Below are positions 58,562-64,000 of a DNA stretch of 64,000 nt, piece by piece. This DNA is from Persicaria tinctoria (Eukaryota; Streptophyta; Magnoliopsida; Caryophyllales; Polygonaceae). The notes below the pieces were generated by a model. It did no database searches and had not been told where the DNA came from. It saw only the letters and a program-made list of their open reading frames with translations. A program made the position numbers and the translations under genes. Positions within the stretch are counted from its first letter, which is position 1, and every line of letters begins with the position of its first letter. The stretch is taken from positions 5,396,501 through 5,460,500 of the forward strand of contig JBANSL010000016.1 in assembly GCA_037127255.1 (NCBI GenBank), read 5' to 3'.

Positions 58562-61500
58562 TTACATGGGATCTTGTGGCTGTGGAAGGTCGTTTACAAT
58601 CTCTATCGGAACTATGGGAATCGAGTCCCACCACTCCATCAGTCTCCGGTCACCGCTTGTCTTGTCTACCCTCTTCCCCAGTTTTGATGTCGACATGAAT
58701 ATGCTCAATGTTGCAACCATTATAATGTACTTAAACGGGACGAATGCCAGCACGGTTGCCACTCCTATCATCACCATGATCACCATGTTTGTGTGCTGCA
58801 ATGACAACATGTCACATATTCAATGTTTTCATCGAATGCATAGCGAGACATTGACATTACAGGAAGGGTGAGTACCTTCTCCGTTCTTGAGACCAACAAC
58901 GACTGCGATTTGAGTAGCGCAATGTTGACAGTCTGCACCAAGTCATGGGTGTTTCTCAGACCATGCTGCGCTGATACTATGCTTTCCATTGAAGACTTGT
59001 CAGAAGCAGTGCACACGACTACCTTATCGTATTTGTCTTTGATCCTCCTTTTTCTCGCACGAAGTATCTCAATAGCCGCCCACAACAAACAAGCTGCCAG
59101 TGCTTCTCCGACCCATTCCCTGTATTCGCCAACATAGGGTTGTAAATCACGACAATAGATCTTAGAAGCTCTCCGGGGAGATAACAAAGCACTTACTTGT
59201 AGGAGATCAAGAGAATAGCTGCCACAACCGAGACGGTTGCGCTTGGTCGTTCCCATTTGAGCACTTGTTGAAACCAAAGCAGACTGCTTATAAAGGGCTT
59301 TAACAGCTCCTGAAAAACTATCGAGTTAGAAAGTTTACTCGGTTTGGATTTCACGCGAGAGCTGTGCAACTCACCGTGAGTACTAGGAAACTGTCAGCGA
59401 CCCCTTCTTCTTTGACCGCTTCTGTAGTAGCTTTTGCGATTTCGATCTCTTCCTCCTCCTCTCTAGCTTCGACTATTGCCTCGTCCAGTGACGATACCTG
59501 CTCCGCTACTTTCGTGCTCGCCTCCTTATCTCCTTCCAAATCGTTATCCAACACGTCCTCTTTCTCGTCCACATCATCCTCTACCTTCATGCTTTTGTCC
59601 ACCGCAACATTGGGACGTAATACATCGCCTATAGACGCCATAGGGCTCATACTGACAGGACTCGCATTGTCGTGAGACGCCTTAAGACTTCTCAGGATCG
59701 CGCTGGCATTACACGGCTGATCACTAGTAAACTCCTTTAGAGACTCGGCAACCTCTTCTAGAATGTAATCTCCCTTCGGCAGCTCATCCAACAGTGTGAA
59801 AATAAGGAAACTTTTGGGCACCGGTGGCGCCATCCGCAGCATTTCCCTAACAGCGTGCAGTCGTATGATTGCTAGCATCGTTCTCGCTTGCATCTCCCAT
59901 CCTTCTGCAGACGCTTCCAGCTTGTGTTTTGATAGGAATTGGTGCAGCAACATAATCTCCCTTATCAGAGCAAGCCAATGGTCTCTCCTTGTAGCACTAG
60001 TCATCTCCGGAAACTCCAACACGATTTCTTCGGACCTATAAATCAAGTTTACATTATCCGTCATCTTAGAAGCACTTTCAAAACTACGCGGACAAAAAAT
60101 GCTGACTCAAGAGCTATTCTTACAGTTCGGAGGATTGATATACTATGGCCTTGTCGAAAAGCGGAGCACCCCAAGGCCCCGTGGCTGTAGGCTTCACGGA
60201 TTGCTCCGTGTTTTTTGAGAGGTCAATTTTTAGTGCGACTTCATAAGAAACAGCTCCGGAGGCCTCAAAGTAGAGGGCGTAATTGGTAAGTGTCAACCTA
60301 CCTAGATAAAGGTCGAATTCCCGAAAGTAAGATGCCTGATCACACACAACAAATAATTGTTCCTCGTGCATCTTATCGAATGAATGTAGAAAACTTACCA
60401 GCATAGCTCGAGCCACCTATATGGCGCACTACTCTTTGACTTCCCGTGGTCCCTTCTACGTGCAAAATGAATTCGTCTTCTTGAAGCTCGATTCCTTTTG
60501 GAGTGTCTTGCTTTTGCAAATACCGCACACATCTAAAACAACATTATCATGATAACTAAGACCATCTCCAACAGATTCCCTAAAATTTCCCTAAAATGGA
60601 GAAACAAAATACATATTCTCCAAATTATTTTTACTTAAACTCCACCAGCTTTCCCATTTTGAACATTTGGAGAATTGTTTAGTTTGGAGAATTCTGCAGA
60701 TTTAGGGAATCGTCTTTATTTCTTTTACTGCTTCTCCATTTTGGAGAATGTGATGAGGAATCTGTTAACCAAAAAATACCTTAAAATTCTCCAAAATAGG
60801 AAAACTGTTGGAGATGCTTTAATTCAAGAGGTTCTGTTTTTTCAGTGCCATTTCAAGTCTAGTTCGCGGTTTTAGTTGGAATCAAAATCGTCAAACTATC
60901 CCTTACCTGTCAACTTCCTTCAGAAATTTGTCGTAGGCCGGAAAATGGAGCCAGTATGCTGTAGCTGCTGTTAGAGTCTCAAAGGTAAATCTACCATTCA
61001 CAACATCTCCACAGAGCGGAAACAAAGAAGAGAACCACACAAATGCATCGTCTTTGACACCTGGGTCATGATCAACCTATCGATGTAACAACGTCACATT
61101 TCTCAACCTATACACATATCTCTCAATTATCTTCCACGTTAAACAGATCGACTTACGAGGAGTGGCATGATGTCGGAGTAGAAAAGAGACACGTCTTCGT
61201 TCTCCTCAACAGCCGCAGCTGCCGCTTTTCTATCTTCCCGCTCCTTACCCAAGCTTTCCTGGAACAAAACGCAAGTTGTAGATTAGATCCGCTTCGATCC
61301 CTTGTTGGTTAATGAATCAAAAGAGTAAACATACTGTATGAGATTGTTCTTCGTATGAGGTGGGTGTCTGCCAAGCAAGCATCACGTCAAACGTGAACCG
61401 GCTAAACGAGACATCAGCCACCGGGTCTCCTACGGAGGAGCACAACTCTTTTAGTGCCTTGGTGGAACAATATTCCACAAACTTCCGCGAATAGTCGCCT

Positions 61501-62064
61501 TGTTCTGGATTCCACACGGTTTTGAAGTCATCCTCCAATGCATCAACTGAGGTGATCAACTTCCTAAAAAAACAAAAACGAGTCTTCGTTCTCAGGTAGT
61601 TTACCAGCATAACCGTCAAGGGCCTGTTTGGCACAAGCTTATTGGAGCTTACCGTTTTAAAAAAAAATAGCTTTACAAAACTCTATATAATTTGTCATGT
61701 CAAACAAGAATTTATTCTTTTAATCTATCAACAAAGGCTAAAATTTCATCTAGATTTTAATCTTAAGCTAGATTAATCTCTAATGCGTCAAACAGACCCT
61801 TAAATATTTTGTTTCTACATAACCAGCATATATATTGATCACTAAACTGTATGATGGTCCTGTTTCAGCATTTTAAAACTTTATGTACGAATAGGTAGAA
61901 CCGAAAACTTCTTTCCTAACCTGAAGTAGGAACAATTTCAGTTATACTAGCATATATGAAATGAGAGTGGCGAAAGAGAGTGAGAGAGAATATTACAGCG
62001 CGCATCTGTAAACAACATCATTGGCAATCGTCGAGAGATGCTTCAACTTCATTTTGGCTTCCAT
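58562..62064 (-). CDS. DUF639 family protein (C-terminal membrane anchors)
   Basis: Ten exons on the minus strand: 62064-61997, 61563-61335, 61258-61157, 61076-60907, 60532-60399, 60301-60124, 60035-59375, 59309-59197, 59119-58876 and 58795-58562. All phases are consistent and encode 710 residues. DUF639 (PF04842) motifs: LSTIANDVVYRCALKL at the start, RFTFDVMLAWQTPT, GRFTFETLTAATAYWLHFP, GRLTLTNYALYFEASG and REIMLLHQFLSKH. An acidic, coiled region follows (about residues 290-380, with a run of Glu). Hydrophobic spans at the end (ATVSVVAAILLISY, IMVMIGVATVLAFVPFKYII) suggest membrane attachment. The function of the family is not known. Introns carry two small MITEs. The start at 62064 is the first ATG after a leader acceptor at about 62147. 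Confidence 0.94.
60561..60818. mobile_element. MITE in a DUF639 intron (CATCTCCAACAG ends)
   Basis: Lies in intron 4. Ends are ACCATCTCCAACAG and, inverted, AGCATCTCCAACAG; internal CTCCATTTTGGAGAA-like palindromes are also present. It is about 258 bp long. The target duplication is not clear, so the superfamily is left open. Confidence 0.72.
61620..61800. mobile_element. Small MITE in a DUF639 intron
   Basis: Lies in intron 1. Ends are GGGCCTGTTTGGCAC and, inverted, GGGTCTGTTTGACGC, a form common in PIF/Harbinger-type MITEs of plants. It is about 181 bp long. The flanking target duplication was not resolved. Confidence 0.68.
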
Positions 62065-62572
62065 AAGTACCAGATGTTTGTTGCTATCAGTTGAGTTATA
62101 ATAGTCTTGCCAATCTCCTTATCGGGCGAGCGTAAAGGGAAATATCCTGCATAATGAAAAATGTCCTTTTAGAGTCGAATGGAAGCTCACAACATTATCT
62201 TTCAAGGAACAAGTAAGTGTTTGGTTATTCATGAATTTCATTTCTTGCAACACACACACACAAATCAAATTTCAATCAATTCGGAGAATTATTTAAGATT
62301 TTTTCTCATTTTTTTCTTCTAGAACTACCTAAACTCCTAAAACCCACAACATCAAATATTCAATTTTATCTTCTTTTCCAACCAAACATATATATTTTCT
62401 AATTCCCTTGAGTCTCAATTTATGGGAAAAAAAAAAACAATTCCCAGGAATTAACTTTCAATGAATTACACTTCCTACATTCTTCCAAACGAGCACGATG
62501 AACCTGCTGTAGTTAGTTCTACACTTCTACACTAACCCCGGCCTCGTTTGTTTGTTTGTTTTATAAAAGGTA
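62065..62572. other. DUF639 leader exon and leader intron
   Basis: A leader exon of about 82 bases (62146-62065) follows an acceptor TTATGCAG on the minus strand. Further right is probable leader intron, extending past the Stowaway element to a non-coding first exon near 63347-63470. Confidence 0.5.
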
Positions 62573-62808
62573 CTCCATCCGTTCAACAAAACTTGTCGTT
62601 TACTATTCACGCACGCTTTTTTAGAATGATAAAAACTATATAAAATATTCATTTTTTAAAAAATTTTTTTAACAAGTTTGTACTTATTAATAATAACTAC
62701 GAAATTGTTAAAAAAAATTATTTCAAAAGTCAATGTTTTATATAGTTTTTAACTCCTAAAAAAGCGTGCATGAATAGTAAAACGTCAAGTTTTGTTGAAC
62801 GGAGGGAG
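62573..62808. mobile_element. Stowaway MITE in the DUF639 leader intron
   Basis: Begins CTCCATCCGTTCAACAAAAC and ends with the inverse (…GTTTTGTTGAACGGAGGGAG), with TA on both sides. It is 236 bp long. The long matching arms (over 60 bp) make it a probably young copy. Confidence 0.9.
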
Positions 62809-63640
62809 TAATAGTTAACCTCCTGAATCTAGTTAATTTTTAAATTAAGATTCATTCATCAATATTCTAACCACTGCTCCCCTTATCTTATTTTCCATAC
62901 AAAAATTATTTTTCTATTTTCCTCCATTTAATTATCTAATATATATTAGCACAGGTAACCATATCTGTTAATATGCTCTAACCACATAAAATTTGATTCA
63001 ATTTTTTTTCTTCTATTCTCTATGTCTCATTTTGATAGAATGATATATAGTGGTAACAAAATGCTACTTCTCAACTACTCAAATTCCACATGATAATAAA
63101 TAATTCCACATGATCAATGAATTGAAAGAGGAGGAAACTAATTAATGTGCTCTCTCAAATTCGAAAATTTCACAAATCCAAATCATCTAAAGATTGTACA
63201 ATTAGGGCAACAGAACCAATTAGGGCTAATGCCTCACATAAATTCAAGTTCTTAGCTTGATGTTGAAATCGACACAAATTAAGATGAAGAAATCCAAATC
63301 GCACCCTCAAAACTATCAATAAATTAATCTTCAGAGAGAGAGAGGACCTGATCGATCGCAGTGAATAGAAGGAAGGGAAGAGGTGATCGCTTCGAAATCC
63401 CAATAGAAAGAAAGAGCTTGAATTTGCATTGAATTGGTCGAAATTAGAATGCAGAAAGCACACAAATTAAACTAGGAGGGGCATGAATCAATCGCCAGGA
63501 ACTGACACTTGGAAGCCATGCAATGCAAGGTTGCAACATAAGTAACAAACTTTTTAGGTATTACAAGTTGGGACCTAACCGAAATGTATTTGCACTTGTA
63601 GGAGATCACACACAACAAATATGAGTTTAAAACTATCAAA

Positions 63641-63696
<56 letters not shown>

Positions 63697-64000
63697 GATA
63701 AATTAATTAAAATAGATGAAGGGGGTGGTGATTTGTAAATGAAGATCTTTTAAAGGGTGGTTTTCTATAATATTGAATTTAGTGGGTGGTTAAGTGAAAA
63801 CCTCCTATTTAATGGGTGGTTTTATGTAATTTTCCCTAAATATTATTTTAAGATAAGGTATATGTAAAAAAAAATCGAATATGAATACATTTTTAAGTTC
63901 GACTTCAAAGTAATACTCATATTGGGCTTAAGCTCGACTCATTTCTGAACGAGCTTAATATAAACAATATTCAATACTAGACCTTTTCTTTTCTTTTTTT
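62809..64000. other. DUF639 5' region, TA microsatellite and right edge
   Basis: Contains the likely first leader exon (about 63347-63470) with a donor CAG|GTCCTC on the minus strand. A TA run of about 48 bp lies at 63647-63694. A segment at 63720-63835 resembles a MULE end seen near 33008. No gene was recognised to the right. Confidence 0.45.

Overview
This is nuclear DNA of a flowering plant. It shows eudicot-type genes with many short GT-AG introns, AT-rich intergenic DNA and nested plant transposons. Gene content and codon use suggest a eudicot, perhaps an asterid such as a Lamiales member; that placement is an inference. Exons were joined by hand from splice-site phase and family similarity, and every junction listed keeps the reading frame.

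Eight host genes are visible: a cationic amino acid transporter (1-2433, minus, 3' end outside the window); a MATH-BTB CUL3 adaptor (3643-5806, minus); a short FAR1-related protein (12235-13894, plus); an NDUFAF3/Mth938-type mitochondrial protein (16193-16708, plus); the chloroplast site-2-type protease EGY2 (17766-22831, plus); a plant cysteine oxidase (27804-29561, minus); a p23 co-chaperone (56672-57918, plus); and a DUF639 membrane protein (58562-62064, minus). They are unrelated housekeeping or signalling genes, with no sign of a gene cluster or operon-like system.

The space between is a record of transposition. 6.4-11 kb holds a LINE-derived non-autonomous element, a 5'-truncated LINE with an in-frame internal duplication, and a hAT element. 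23-26.3 kb holds a MULE, a hAT with a Stowaway MITE nested inside it, another Stowaway and a SINE. 30.6-32.2 kb holds a MULE and a further inverted-repeat element. 33.5-40 kb is an old copia element split by a young copia element (34433-39162) with near-identical LTRs and a 5-bp target duplication. 43.4-47.3 kb is the 3' part of an Athila-like gypsy element. 50.2-53.6 kb is a LINE ORF1 relic split by a LINE-derived insertion. 54-55.3 kb is an inverted pair of LINE-like fragments with a hAT inserted in one arm.

The most unusual features are a chimeric plastid-DNA insertion (ndhH fused to 4.5S rRNA) inside an EGY2 intron, a GC-AG intron in the cysteine oxidase, the 249-bp in-frame duplication inside a reverse transcriptase, a minimal retroposition scar in the p23 gene, and a possibly shortened C-terminus in the MATH-BTB gene. 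I found no new defence, biosynthetic or RNA-based system.
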